From Opitutaceae bacterium UBA3033 (lineage in GTDB: Bacteria > Verrucomicrobiota > Verrucomicrobiia > Opitutales > Opitutaceae): a stretch of DNA of 40,665 nt. Every line of letters starts with the position of its first letter. The stretch's first letter is position 1. The translations under genes and the position numbers were made by a program. Of this stretch, positions 16,871 to 26,821 are shown in pieces. The notes under the pieces were generated by a model. It had not been told where the DNA came from. It saw only the letters and a list, made by a program, of their open reading frames with translations, and did not search any database. The DNA lies in NCBI GenBank assembly GCA_002367815.1, contig DFDG01000076.1, positions 1 through 40,665 on the forward strand, given 5' to 3'.

Positions 16871-18703
16871 ATGCCTCGTAAAGCCCAGACCACTAAAACC
16901 AAATCACCCAATTCCGCCGCTGTAAAAGCTGCCATCGAAGATGTCCAAGCGGGTGGTGATGGTGATCTCGCCGCCGGTGGGATCAACGAGAAGATCCGCC
17001 AGCTCATTCGCCAGTCCAAAGAACAGGGTTACCTGACGTTCGACGACATCAATGAAGCCCTGCCGGAGTCAGTCGAAAATCAGGAGGAAATCGATAACAT
17101 CCTTTCCATTCTGCAGAATCTTGAGATCGAGATTCTCGAGCCCGATCAGGTCAAGGAATACAAACAGCGCATGGAGGAAGCAGAGGAAGAGGAAACTCGC
17201 TCTTCGCAACACGACATTCTGGATGATCCGGTTCGCATGTATCTCAAGCAAATGGGTCAGGTCCCATTGCTGACCCGCGAGCAGGAAGTCGAAATTTCCA
17301 AGCGGATTGAAAATGCCGAGCTCAAGGCCCAGACCGCTCTATTTGAAGCCACTGCCGTTGGCGCTCATATTGGCAATTTGGGTCAACGCCTGCTCAATCG
17401 GGAAGAGCGTTTTGACCGCATCGTCATCGATAAGAAAATCGACAGCCGCGAAGCATACTTCAAGTCCCTGCCCAAACTGGTTGAAGCCACTCAAAAAGGG
17501 GAAAAGACCGTCGCCGCTGGGTGGGATGAATATCAGCACGCAAAAGGGGAAGCCGAACGCAAGAAGGTCCTCACCAAGTTTCGCAAACGCGAGAGCGTCC
17601 TGCGCCCCAATTTCAGCAAGTTCTTCTTCAAGCTGAAGGTTTACGAGGAATACCTTGAGCAACTCCAGCCCGTCATCGAGAAAACCGAACAATCACTGGC
17701 CCAACTGGAACGCGCCAAACATCCCAAGACCAAGCGCGATGCCGCCATCGACTCCAAGGACATCAAGGCGCAGCTAAAGCAGATCGAGGCGGAACAACGC
17801 ATCGATCCGGTCCGCCTGCTCGAAATCGTCAAGCAGACCAATATCCACATGCGCGAAGCGCACCAAGCCAAGACCGAGATGGTCGAGGCCAACCTTCGTC
17901 TGGTCATCTCCATTGCCAAAAAATACACGAATCGCGGCCTCTCCTTCCTCGACCTGATTCAAGAGGGCAACATGGGCTTGATGAAAGCCGTCGAAAAATT
18001 CGAATACCGCCGCGGTTACAAGTTCTCCACCTATGCCACGTGGTGGATTCGCCAAGCCATCACCCGTTCGATCGCCGATCAAGCGCGCACCATTCGTATT
18101 CCGGTGCACATGATCGAGACCCTCAACAAGGTCATGCAGGTGCAAAAGCAACTCCTCCAGGAATTCGGCCATGAGCCCACCCCGGAAGAAGTGGCCGATG
18201 AAATGAATCTGCCTGTTGAACGGGTGCAGCAAATCATGAAGATGGCTCAACAACCCATCTCATTGCAGTCCCCGGTCGGCGATGGGGATGACACCAGTTT
18301 CGGCGATTTCATCGAGGACAAGAGTGCAGAGAATCCTTACGACATGACCGCGTTTTCACTGCTCCGGGAGAAGATTATCGATGTGCTCGATTCTCTGACC
18401 GAACGCGAACGCCGGGTGCTTTCACTGCGCTTCGGTCTGGTCGATGGCTACAGCCGCACCCTCGAAGAGGTGGGCAAACAATTCAAGGTCACCCGCGAAC
18501 GTATCCGCCAAATCGAAGCCAAAGCCCTCCGGAAGATGCGCCACCCAACGCGTATCCGCCAGCTACATGGATTCTTCGACGCCGAGCAAATCGATAACGC
18601 GCAAAATCTGCTCAAGGTCGCCGCCACCAATGCGCAACAATCCGGTCCTGTCGCCAGTGGCATTGCGGCATTGGCCTCTGCGCTGCTGCCCCGCCGGCCC
18701 TGA
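16871..18703 (+). CDS. rpoD: Primary sigma factor (sigma-70/RpoD)
   Basis: The ATG at 16871 gives 610 residues; a TTG at 16856 is less likely. Region 1.1 is near 40-90, region 1.2 at 'DDPVRMYLKQMGQVPLL', then a long non-conserved region. Region 2 has 'MVEANLRLVISIAKKYTNRG' and 'GYKFSTYATWWIRQAI', with region 3 and the region 4 helix-turn-helix ('TLEEVGKQFKVTRERIRQIE'). The size and region 1.1 mark a housekeeping sigma. It directs RNA polymerase to -35/-10 promoters such as the one proposed for dnaA here. tatA follows 46 bp downstream. Confidence 0.97.
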   Translation: MPRKAQTTKTKSPNSAAVKAAIEDVQAGGDGDLAAGGINEKIRQLIRQSKEQGYLTFDDINEALPESVENQEEIDNILSILQNLEIEILEPDQVKEYKQRMEEAEEEETRSSQHDILDDPVRMYLKQMGQVPLLTREQEVEISKRIENAELKAQTALFEATAVGAHIGNLGQRLLNREERFDRIVIDKKIDSREAYFKSLPKLVEATQKGEKTVAAGWDEYQHAKGEAERKKVLTKFRKRESVLRPNFSKFFFKLKVYEEYLEQLQPVIEKTEQSLAQLERAKHPKTKRDAAIDSKDIKAQLKQIEAEQRIDPVRLLEIVKQTNIHMREAHQAKTEMVEANLRLVISIAKKYTNRGLSFLDLIQEGNMGLMKAVEKFEYRRGYKFSTYATWWIRQAITRSIADQARTIRIPVHMIETLNKVMQVQKQLLQEFGHEPTPEEVADEMNLPVERVQQIMKMAQQPISLQSPVGDGDDTSFGDFIEDKSAENPYDMTAFSLLREKIIDVLDSLTERERRVLSLRFGLVDGYSRTLEEVGKQFKVTRERIRQIEAKALRKMRHPTRIRQLHGFFDAEQIDNAQNLLKVAATNAQQSGPVASGIAALASALLPRRP

Positions 18704-18749
18704 TCTCTTTCCCGCTTTACAGTCCACCCAACCGGTCTAGTTTCACCAC

Positions 18750-18983
18750 ATGGAATCATCCTTTGCAGTTTTGATGGCTATTATGGGTCTGGGCACACCT
18801 GAGTTGATTATCATCCTGGTCATCTTGCTCGTGCTGTTTGGCGGAGCCAAATTACCGTCACTCGCCAAAGGCCTGGGTCAATCGATCAAGGAATTCAAAA
18901 AAGCGAGCAAGGATGAGGCTTCGACCCCTGAAGCGGGCGAAACCGAAAAGAAGACAGACAAAGGTCCCGACCAATCCGTCTGA
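18750..18983 (+). CDS. tatA: Sec-independent translocase subunit TatA/TatE
   Basis: A 77-residue protein with a short N-terminal segment, one membrane helix (about 17-33, ELIIILVILLVLFG), the 'FGGAKLPSLAKGLG' hinge and amphipathic helix, then a charged C-terminal tail. This is the TatA/E family of the twin-arginine pathway. tatB and tatC are not in the window. It sits downstream of rpoD and is followed by a terminator. Confidence 0.9.
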   Translation: MESSFAVLMAIMGLGTPELIIILVILLVLFGGAKLPSLAKGLGQSIKEFKKASKDEASTPEAGETEKKTDKGPDQSV

Positions 18984-19005
18984 TTCCAATCTATCTGATT
19001 TTAAC

Positions 19006-19033
19006 AAGCGCACTTTCAGGGTGCGCTTTTTTA
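19006..19033 (+). terminator. Rho-independent terminator after tatA
   Basis: AAGCGCAC (19006-19013) pairs with GTGCGCTT (19021-19028), an 8-bp stem with a 7-nt loop, followed by a T-run. It ends at the stop codon of the convergent antiporter gene, so it may stop both transcripts. The T-run is stronger on the plus strand. Confidence 0.88.
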
Positions 19034-21346
19034 TTGGCCAGTAGGAAGGGACAGCTTCAACGCCCAACTGACGAATGCAGAGATTTGTTCGTTGGTGCCC
19101 AACACGAGCAGCTCGTCGTTCACCAATAATTTTTCAGCTCCCCCTGGATTCAAAATCCGCACCCCTTGGCGGTTTATCCCTGCGATCTGCACACCGACTT
19201 TTTGCGTGGGCGCCAATTCCGCCAGAGTCATCCCCACTATAACACTGTTCTCCTGCAGGGTGACCGTATCCATCCGCACATCATCAAAATCCGACTGTGG
19301 CAGTGACTCGGATACCCGGTGAATAAAACTTTTTCCCGCCGCCGTCTGGGCAGGATTACCCAGCAACAGGACCCGATCACGGGGATAGAGCGCAAAAGTC
19401 GCGGACGGATTTTCGATCAACACTCCCTGTCTTTCCACCCCTGCAATCGTGCAGCCGAGATTTGCCCGCAAACCCAATTCGCCCAATGTGCAACCCCGCA
19501 CATCAGCCAAGTCGGGAATCACACATTCCACCAAAGCGATATTCCATTCCGCATGGTTAAGTAACCACCCCGGGGCGGATCCACGGCTGGCCGTTTGGGT
19601 CAACCTTTCCTGTAGTTCGACTTCCAGGACACTGTGCCAGTAGATCAACTTCCGGCGAAAGAAACCCACCACGACAGCAACCACCAGGACGACAACCAAG
19701 GGCACCCACCGTGCTCCGCCGCTGAGGGGTAGAAAAGCACTCAACCAAAGAAATATCATCAACCCTCCCACCAGCTTTAGCGCCAACTCCAACATCGGGG
19801 CAAATCGAGCGGCTTGAGATATATAAGCGGTGAAGACCACTTCCGCCACCAACATGGCCAAGGCCGAGAGATTGCGCCAAATCGCGATTAGGGGAGCCAG
19901 ACTAAGCAGAGTGATCCCGCTCCAGAAAAGAATCTGAGGTCCATAAGGGAAAAGCCAGTCGCGTGATACCTGCGCCAACAACACGGCGAGCAATGATCCT
20001 GAAAATGCGAAAAGACCGGTCACCAGCAACAGTTCGACGCCGATCTGGATCAGACGCTTTTTACTCAACTGCCAAAGAATGTTGCGCGCTTCATGTTGTC
20101 GCAGCCGGTCCAACCAACCGCGATAAACGCGCAACCAGGCCGACAACCAACCCGGTTCACAGGTTGAAACCCAATTGGCTATTTTTGATGAACGCCTGGC
20201 TAATATAGGCGCGGCGAAGGTCGTAACCAACGCAGCCCCCACCGCCACGGTTTGAAAACTTTTGGGCAGCACACCACCCGCAATGCCCAATTGCGCAATG
20301 ATGAAAGTGAATTCCCCAATCGGCACCACCAGCAACCCCACCCGCACCGCCTCAACCGTGGGCGAGCCCGTGATCAACAAACCCGTCGCGCAGGCCAACG
20401 ATCGGCCAAACAAAGCCAGCGCAGCTACCGCCAATACCAGTCCCCATACGTCGAACAAGGACCTGACATCAATCAGCATGCCGATGGCCACAAAGAAGAC
20501 CGCACTGAACACATCGCGCAACCCCTCGAAAGTGCGATCAACCTGGGTGCGCTGGGGGGTATCAGCCACGATCGCACCCAGTAAAAATGCCCCCAGGGCC
20601 AGGGAAAAACCGGCCCGATGGGCTGCGGTGGCTAACACAAACAGCAACCCGGCCTGCACCAAAGTCGGCAATTCTGCACTGCCGGTCAGGCTCAGTTTTT
20701 TCAACAACCAAGGCACGAACAGCACGCCGATTATTCCCACGAGAACGATGAATGCGGTCAGCAAAAGCAAGGTATGGCTTATGGTCGCCGACTCGGCGTG
20801 GGTGCCCGCCAAACTCGCATAGGAACTGAGACCCGTAAGTAACAGCACGGCGATTACGTCTTCCACCACGAACACCCCCATCGCCATCTGGCCGGTCTTT
20901 TCATGGGTGGCGCCAATTTCCGTCAATACTTTGATAATCACCGCCGAGCTGGAGATCATCAGCATCGCACCCACAAACACTGTTTCAACTGCGCTCAAAC
21001 CCATCAAACCACCGGTTGCCCGCGCCAGCTGATATATGATCAAAGCCTCAATGGCGGTCGCCAAAACCAACGGTAATCCCAATTTGCGCAATTTCCGCAG
21101 ACTCAACTTCATCCCGATCGAGAACATCAGGAACACCAATCCCATCTGGGACAGGGTCTCGATGCGGTTGATATCCGAGACCAACGCCACGGGCAAATTA
21201 TACGGCCCGATTGCCATACCCGCGACCAAGTAACCCACCACAACCGACAATCCAGCGCGCTGGCAAATCCAGCCAACCAAACCGGCGATCAACACCACCA
21301 CTGCCAAATCTTGAATGAAATCAATTCCGTGCATGGGGTTTAGCAT
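19031..21346 (-). CDS. CPA2-family cation/proton antiporter with two RCK_C (TrkA-C) domains
   Basis: A 771-residue protein. Residues 1-about 390 are a Na+/H+ exchanger domain of CPA2 (KefB/C) type, with 12-13 membrane helices and the 'GVFVVEDVIAVLLL' motif that carries the conserved acidic residue. An extra set of about four membrane helices spans about 430-560. The C-terminal part has two RCK_C-like domains (about 595-680 and 690-770) with the repeated 'G.TLGELGLR...GC.IAGVERQGVLI.NP' and 'G.TLAELAP' pattern. No RCK_N Rossmann domain is seen. The predicted role is K+ or Na+ efflux in exchange for protons. RCK_C domains of CpaA and KtrA bind c-di-AMP in other bacteria, so control by the cyclase in this window is possible. 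The start is the ATG at 21344-21346, with a second ATG at 21334. Confidence 0.82.
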   Translation of the reverse strand: MLNPMHGIDFIQDLAVVVLIAGLVGWICQRAGLSVVVGYLVAGMAIGPYNLPVALVSDINRIETLSQMGLVFLMFSIGMKLSLRKLRKLGLPLVLATAIEALIIYQLARATGGLMGLSAVETVFVGAMLMISSSAVIIKVLTEIGATHEKTGQMAMGVFVVEDVIAVLLLTGLSSYASLAGTHAESATISHTLLLLTAFIVLVGIIGVLFVPWLLKKLSLTGSAELPTLVQAGLLFVLATAAHRAGFSLALGAFLLGAIVADTPQRTQVDRTFEGLRDVFSAVFFVAIGMLIDVRSLFDVWGLVLAVAALALFGRSLACATGLLITGSPTVEAVRVGLLVVPIGEFTFIIAQLGIAGGVLPKSFQTVAVGAALVTTFAAPILARRSSKIANWVSTCEPGWLSAWLRVYRGWLDRLRQHEARNILWQLSKKRLIQIGVELLLVTGLFAFSGSLLAVLLAQVSRDWLFPYGPQILFWSGITLLSLAPLIAIWRNLSALAMLVAEVVFTAYISQAARFAPMLELALKLVGGLMIFLWLSAFLPLSGGARWVPLVVVLVVAVVVGFFRRKLIYWHSVLEVELQERLTQTASRGSAPGWLLNHAEWNIALVECVIPDLADVRGCTLGELGLRANLGCTIAGVERQGVLIENPSATFALYPRDRVLLLGNPAQTAAGKSFIHRVSESLPQSDFDDVRMDTVTLQENSVIVGMTLAELAPTQKVGVQIAGINRQGVRILNPGGAEKLLVNDELLVLGTNEQISAFVSWALKLSLPTGQ

Positions 21347-21489
21347 TCACTATAGGCCCCGCCACTGGCAACCGCAAGGACAAGACCGCTGCGTAAGTTT
21401 CTGGCCGTGTTGGAATTTACCGCGTTGACACCTACGTCCCGCGCCGATTCGTTTCCGTTGGCGGAACAGTGCAATCCACCCCAGCAATT

Positions 21490-22506
21490 ATGGCAGCTAA
21501 TTTTCTCGGATATTTTTCTAACGACATCGGAATCGACTTGGGCACCGCTAATACCCTCGTCTACGTAAAGGACAAAGGGATCGTCTTGCGCGAGCCTTCG
21601 GTTGTCGCGTTGGACACCGTCACACGAAAAGTCCGAGCAGTAGGCGACGAGGCCAAACGCATGCTGGGGCGCACTCCCGGCAATATCACCGCCATTCGCC
21701 CCATGAAAGATGGGGTCATTGCCGACTTTGATGTCACCGAGGCGATGTTGCGCTACTTCATCCGCAAAGTTTCCAATTCCTCTTTCCGCGCCCCACCCCG
21801 GGTCGTAATCGCCATTCCCTCCGGTATCACCGAAGTTGAAAAACGTGCGGTCAAGGATTCCGCCCTGCATGCCGGTGCCCGTGATGTCATCACCATCCCT
21901 GAACCGATGGCCGCCGCCATTGGCGTGGGTTTGCCGATCGATGAACCGGCCGCCAATATGATCGTCGATATCGGCGGTGGCACGACCGAGATCGCGATTA
22001 TTTCGCTCAATGGCATTGTTTTCTCGAAATCAATCCGCGTCGCCGGTGATGAACTCGACACCGCCATCACCAATTACATGAAACGGGCCTACAATCTGCT
22101 GATTGGTGAGCGCACCGCAGAAGAAATCAAGTGTCGCGTGGGTTCAGCCTACCCGCTGGAGGAAGAACTCACGATGGAGGTAAAGGGGCGCGATTCGGTG
22201 GCCGGTCTGCCCAAAACCATCCACATCACTTCCCAGGAAATTCGTGAAGCGCTCAGTGACACCATTGCCGCGATCGTCGACGCTATTCGGGTTACCCTCG
22301 AACGTTGCCCCCCTGAACTTTCCGCCGACTTGGTGGATCGTGGTTTCGTCCTGGCCGGAGGAGGTGCCCTCATTCGGGGCATTGACCGTCTGCTCAGCGA
22401 TAAAACCGGGCTGCCGGTGATTGTGGCCGACGATCCTCTCTCCGCCGTGGCCAATGGCACCGGTGAGGTGTTGAGTGATCTGGCGTGGCTGATGCAACAC
22501 GTGTGA
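21490..22506 (+). CDS. mreB: Rod-shape determining protein MreB
   Basis: The ATG at 21490 gives 338 residues; a GTG at 21469 is an alternative. Actin-fold motifs: phosphate-1 'DLGTANTLVY', phosphate-2 'DIGGGTTEIA' and the adenosine motif 'LAGGGALIRGID'. Connecting motifs are intact. MreB forms filaments under the inner membrane and guides the elongasome. It is first in a four-gene operon (mreB, mreC, mreD, mrdA) and is divergent from the antiporter gene. Confidence 0.97.
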   Translation: MAANFLGYFSNDIGIDLGTANTLVYVKDKGIVLREPSVVALDTVTRKVRAVGDEAKRMLGRTPGNITAIRPMKDGVIADFDVTEAMLRYFIRKVSNSSFRAPPRVVIAIPSGITEVEKRAVKDSALHAGARDVITIPEPMAAAIGVGLPIDEPAANMIVDIGGGTTEIAIISLNGIVFSKSIRVAGDELDTAITNYMKRAYNLLIGERTAEEIKCRVGSAYPLEEELTMEVKGRDSVAGLPKTIHITSQEIREALSDTIAAIVDAIRVTLERCPPELSADLVDRGFVLAGGGALIRGIDRLLSDKTGLPVIVADDPLSAVANGTGEVLSDLAWLMQHV

Positions 22507-22581
22507 TCTCCTAAATTCGGCGTCAGTCAGAATTTTTCTGATGGCGTTGCCGCTTGCACGGGTTAGCTTCCGCCGAACGCC

Positions 22582-23412
22582 GTGCCTTCCAACCGATTCG
22601 ATCAGGCCAAACCCTTCCTGACCCTAGCTATCGTAGTGGTCACGTGGCTGATTGTTCCCGTTGCGTTCAAATCACTGCTCCGCGCTTCGTTTTTCGAGTT
22701 GCAGGCACCCATATCGGTCAGTGCCTCCCATCTTCGTGATTTGCAGGATTTTTGGGGACTGAAGCTTCACTCCCAAAAAGAGTTGATCGAAGCCGGGCGC
22801 GACCTCGCCCGAATCAATGCCTCCTACGATCTGGCTGTGCAGCAAAACTCGCAACTGCGAGACCATCTCGAACGCCTCAATAAACTTCTGAATGTTCCGG
22901 CCCAGCCAGCCTATCGCTTGGAGCATGCCAGAGTGGTGCGGCGCGACTTCTCCGCATGGTGGCAACAACTCACGATTCGCAAAGGGAGTGACTTCGGTAT
23001 CACCGTGGGTGCACCGGTCGTTTTTTCCGGAGGCGTGGTGGGCCGGGTAACGGCAGTGCACGCCTACACCTCTACGGTTGAATTGATCAGCAGCCCCGGA
23101 GTCCGACTCGCGGCGGTGGTGGAAGGCGACGATCGCCCCATGAGTTTTCAAGGCGGCCTGAATCCCACGTTCGGACCTGCGCGAGGCGTGATTGAATTCG
23201 TGCCCATCGATATTTTCGCCAGCGCGATGTCGACCAAGCGGTTGGTGACTTCTGGCTTGGGCGGCGTTTTTCCTGCCGGATTAACCCTGGGTCGCGTGGT
23301 CAAACTCGAGCCCAGCACCGACGGCCTCTTTAAAACCGGAGAAGTGGAACTCGATCCGCGCCTGAGCGAACTTATTGAAGTGACCGTTTTGGTGCCGGGG
23401 GCAAACGAGTGA
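22582..23412 (+). CDS. mreC: Cell shape-determining protein MreC
   Basis: A 276-residue protein from a GTG start, 75 bp after mreB. There is an N-terminal membrane helix (about 10-30), a helical stretch suited to a coiled coil (about 60-105) and a beta-rich domain (about 115-270) with the family segments 'GITVGAPVVFSGGVVGRV' and 'VTSGLGGVFPAGL'. It links MreB and the penicillin-binding protein in the periplasm. The stop is 4 bp before mreD. Confidence 0.93.
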   Translation: MPSNRFDQAKPFLTLAIVVVTWLIVPVAFKSLLRASFFELQAPISVSASHLRDLQDFWGLKLHSQKELIEAGRDLARINASYDLAVQQNSQLRDHLERLNKLLNVPAQPAYRLEHARVVRRDFSAWWQQLTIRKGSDFGITVGAPVVFSGGVVGRVTAVHAYTSTVELISSPGVRLAAVVEGDDRPMSFQGGLNPTFGPARGVIEFVPIDIFASAMSTKRLVTSGLGGVFPAGLTLGRVVKLEPSTDGLFKTGEVELDPRLSELIEVTVLVPGANE

Positions 23413-23416
23413 TGCC

Positions 23417-23929
23417 ATGAAACGACAGTGGCTATTAACTTTCCTGTCCCTGTTGTTGCTTTGGGTCGTGATTACCCAACTCAACCACTACCTCGCCATC
23501 TGGCATTTTCACATCTTCGTTGGCGCTCTGTTTATTGCTTTTTCTGCGATGCGTCTGCCGGTGCGTGGCGGACTGATGATCACTGTCCTCGCCGGTCTGC
23601 TCTGGGACGCCAACACCCCTGTGCCTTTCGGTAGCCATATGCTGTTATTCGCCATTGCCCATGTCCTGATCTTTAAAGTCCGCTTCCGCATCCCGGCCGA
23701 ACATTCGAACACCCAAGTCGCAGTCGCACTGGTGACCAATTTTGGTTTGTTTGTCGCTCTGGCGATTATCGCTGTCATCAATTCACCCATGGTAGCCTTG
23801 ATGTGGCCCCGCATGTTGTTCGATATCCTGTTATCTCAAATATTGCTGGTTTTGATCGGACCGTGGTTTCTTGCCTTGCAGTCACGCATCCTGGAAATCG
23901 ACCGCTACGCTTTGCGCAGCCGCTTCTAG
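23417..23929 (+). CDS. mreD: Rod-shape determining membrane protein MreD
   Basis: A 170-residue membrane protein with about five helices and MreD-like features: an early 'L..W' region, 'PVRGGLMITVLAGLLWDANTP' and a short C-terminal tail. MreD is poorly conserved, so the call leans on size, membrane layout and position between mreC and mrdA (4 and 9 bp gaps). Confidence 0.85.
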   Translation: MKRQWLLTFLSLLLLWVVITQLNHYLAIWHFHIFVGALFIAFSAMRLPVRGGLMITVLAGLLWDANTPVPFGSHMLLFAIAHVLIFKVRFRIPAEHSNTQVAVALVTNFGLFVALAIIAVINSPMVALMWPRMLFDILLSQILLVLIGPWFLALQSRILEIDRYALRSRF

Positions 23930-23938
23930 ACTACTGAC

Positions 23939-25903
23939 ATGGCTGGAAATCTCGCATCACAATCCGGCAATCTGGTCGAATCCCACAAGGGCTACGATCT
24001 CCGGGTGATCGTTTTCTATTTTATCATTGCGCTGCTGTTGCTCGTGCTCGCCGTTGGCGTCGCCTATCAGCAGCTCTTCAAGAGCGACGAGCACCATGAG
24101 CGCGAACGCATGCAAAGCCAACGCCGCATCCTTGTGCCCGGTCCGCGGGGCAATATCTACGACCGCGACGGCCAGCTGATTGTCGGCAACCGGCCGAGCT
24201 TCTCGGTTGTGCTCTACCTCGATGAATTGCGACGCGAGTTTCGAAACGAGTATAAACGTATTCGGATTAACTATCGCGAAACCGGTGACAAGGACCTCCC
24301 TACGTCCTATCAGCTTGAACTGATCACCCGGGCCAGTGTCGTCCAACGCTATCTGGATCAGGTAAACACCATTCTAGGGCGCAGTGAGAAAGTGGATGGC
24401 CGTGACCTCAATCGGCATTTTGTGCGCGAATTACTGTTGCCCTACACACTGATTGGAGATCTGAAACCAGCTGAATACGCCCGACTGCTCGAAAGCCTGC
24501 CCGTTTCTTCGCCACTACAGGTTTATACTTCGAGTGCGCGTTATTATCCCTTCGGTCCGACCGCCGCCCACACCATGGGTTACGTCGGTATTAACCCCAA
24601 TATCGAATCCGAAGATTTTCCCGGCGATGACCTGAGAACTTTCAAACTCAAAGGCAGTATCGGTCGCGAGGGACTCGAAAAAATCTTCGACGACCAACTG
24701 CAAGGTGAGTCCGGTGGCACCATCTTTCGAGTGGATCCATCCGGCTATCGGATCAATCCACCCCTCGATAAACGTCAACCCGTGCAGGGCAAGAATCTGG
24801 TTACCTCACTCGATATGGATCTGCAACGCGCGGCGGAAACCAAGCTACGGGAATTTGATACCCCGGGCGCTGCCGTCGCGATGGATGTGCGCACGGGTGA
24901 AGTTCTGGTGTTGGCCAGTGTGCCCGATTATGATCTCGGAGATTTCTCTCCCCGCCTTTCCTTTACCGCCAGTGCTGACATTGAGAAGCGCCAAGCTTGG
25001 GCCAACCGGGCAATTAGCAGCGCCTATCCACCCGGCTCTACCTTTAAGATTCTCACCACCATTGCCGGCCTGCGGAGCGGGGCCATCACGGCCGATGAAT
25101 CGATCATCAACTGCGAAGGGGTTCTCTATAAGAATGGCCGCAACTATGTCTGTTACAATGGCCGCGGCCATCACGGCGAAGTGCTGTTGTCCGAAGCCAT
25201 CTCATCGAGCTGTGATATTTATTTCTATGAAGCCGGTTGGCGCACCACCGCTGAAATCGTAGCCGATGAAGCCCGGCGTTTTCATCTGGACCGACCCACC
25301 GGAATTCAACTCCCCAATGAAACCCACCGCATGGTTGTGCCGGATCAGGCATGGAAAGTTGAACACGGCGGACAAAATTGGTTTCCCGGCGACACGGCCA
25401 ACATGGCCATTGGGCAAGGCTTCGTACTCGTCACTCCACTTGCCATGGCCTGTTTTACCGCCTCGGTGGCACGCGGTGAAGTGTTTACCAAGCCCACTTT
25501 GCTACACCAAGCCAATGCGCCCACCCAGCATTACGAGTCCATCGGCCTCACGAAGGATCAACGAACCGCTTTGATCAAAGGCATGGTGGATTGCACCACC
25601 ATTGGCACCGCCAAAGTGTTGACCAATCTAGCCGCATTGCGCGTTCCCGGAGTCACCATTGCCGGCAAAACCGGCACCGCCCAGATTCCCGGCAATAAAA
25701 ATTGCGCCTGGTTTATTTGTTTTGCTCCGGCAGAAAACCCCGAGATCGCAATAGCCGTCGCCATTGAAGGTGATGTCGCGGGCGAGGAATTTGGCGGTGG
25801 ATTATATGCCGCCCCTGTCGCCAGTCGCATTCTGCAGGAGTATTTTCGAAAGAAAAACAACCCGTCCGTTAACGCGACGATTCAACCCTTCAAGTTTGAT
25901 TGA
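23939..25903 (+). CDS. mrdA: Penicillin-binding protein 2 (elongasome transpeptidase)
   Basis: A 654-residue class B PBP. A single N-terminal membrane helix lies near 25-48, then a pedestal domain and the transpeptidase domain. Active-site motifs are STFK (367-370, nucleophile S367), S-C-D within SSCDIYFYE (about 424-426) and KTGT (577-580). It cross-links peptidoglycan during elongation with RodA, which is not encoded in the window. The gene ends the mre operon. Confidence 0.95.
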   Translation: MAGNLASQSGNLVESHKGYDLRVIVFYFIIALLLLVLAVGVAYQQLFKSDEHHERERMQSQRRILVPGPRGNIYDRDGQLIVGNRPSFSVVLYLDELRREFRNEYKRIRINYRETGDKDLPTSYQLELITRASVVQRYLDQVNTILGRSEKVDGRDLNRHFVRELLLPYTLIGDLKPAEYARLLESLPVSSPLQVYTSSARYYPFGPTAAHTMGYVGINPNIESEDFPGDDLRTFKLKGSIGREGLEKIFDDQLQGESGGTIFRVDPSGYRINPPLDKRQPVQGKNLVTSLDMDLQRAAETKLREFDTPGAAVAMDVRTGEVLVLASVPDYDLGDFSPRLSFTASADIEKRQAWANRAISSAYPPGSTFKILTTIAGLRSGAITADESIINCEGVLYKNGRNYVCYNGRGHHGEVLLSEAISSSCDIYFYEAGWRTTAEIVADEARRFHLDRPTGIQLPNETHRMVVPDQAWKVEHGGQNWFPGDTANMAIGQGFVLVTPLAMACFTASVARGEVFTKPTLLHQANAPTQHYESIGLTKDQRTALIKGMVDCTTIGTAKVLTNLAALRVPGVTIAGKTGTAQIPGNKNCAWFICFAPAENPEIAIAVAIEGDVAGEEFGGGLYAAPVASRILQEYFRKKNNPSVNATIQPFKFD

Positions 25904-25936
25904 TGGGATTGTGTCGCACCCGACGCCAAGTGCGCC

Positions 25937-26818
25937 TTGCCTGCATGTGTAATCGCACAGAGTGAACCGCAGTTTACCTTCATCCTCCAGCTTACGATTC
26001 CGCCCGGCGACGGCCCCTTCCCCGTCATCATCAATGGTGATGCGTGCTGGAAGTATCTGACCGATGAAATCGCGACCGAAGTGCTGGAAAGAAACTATAT
26101 TCTGGCTCGATTCAACCGCATGGAGCTCGCGCCCGATGTGTATAATTCTGAGCGCACCTAGGGGCTCTATCCCCTTTTCCCGGGAAGCACATTCGGCGCC
26201 CTTTCAGCATGGGCTTGGGGATACCATCGATGCGTTGATGTGCTCGAACAGATGGATTGCGTCGACGGGATGCAAATCGCGATCACCGGCTATTCCCGCG
26301 GCGGGAAAGCGGTCCTCTTGGCCGGGGCCACCGATGAGCGTATCGCTTTGACCTGTCCCAACAATTCCGGAGCGGGAGGCGCAGGTTGCTTTCGATCACA
26401 GGGGCCCGAATCTGAGACACTCGCCGATCTCATCAAAGCCATCCCTTATTGGTTTGGTCCGAAACTGCAGGAATTCGTTGGCCGAGAAAACGAACTCCCC
26501 TTCGACCAGCATTACCTCAAAGCCTTGGTCGCGCCCAGAGCTCTGCTGACGACTGAAGCTCTCGGTGATCTCTGGTCCAATCCCTCGGGCACTTGGCAAA
26601 CCCATGCTGCGGCCAAGGAAGTTTTCCGGTTCGTTGGAGCGGAGAAAAACATCGGCATCGCCTTTCGCGAAGGGGGTCATGAACACAATTCAACCGATTG
26701 GCGCGTGCTGCTCGATTTCGCCGACATACACTTCCGCGGGCGCGAACCCAAGAATCACTTCGCTCAAAACCCCTTCGCCGATCTGAAGCCCTGCTTCTCT
26801 TGGCGGGCTCCCACTTAG
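25937..26818 (+). pseudogene. Broken CE15-like (glucuronoyl-esterase-type) hydrolase with one in-frame amber stop
   Basis: A single reading frame covers about 293 codons with one TAG at 26159-26161 (after ...YNSERT). It continues in the same frame with GLYPLFPGSTFGALSAWAW and then a CE15/alpha-beta hydrolase core: GYSRGGK (nucleophile elbow, about 26288-26308), 'PNNSGAGGAGC', 'LPFDQHYLKALVAPRALL' and 'FREGGHEHN' with the likely catalytic His. No good start codon or signal peptide lies upstream; the frame runs on from the mrdA stop, so the 5' end seems lost. CE15 enzymes cleave esters between lignin and glucuronoxylan. The gene is probably non-functional unless the TAG is read through or the downstream part starts at an internal codon. 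Confidence 0.72.
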
Positions 26819-26821
26819 GAT

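Noticed and set aside
20262..20822. 186-codon plus-strand frame inside the antiporter gene
   Set aside because: Low-complexity Asn/Thr/Pro-rich shadow of a membrane protein on the other strand.
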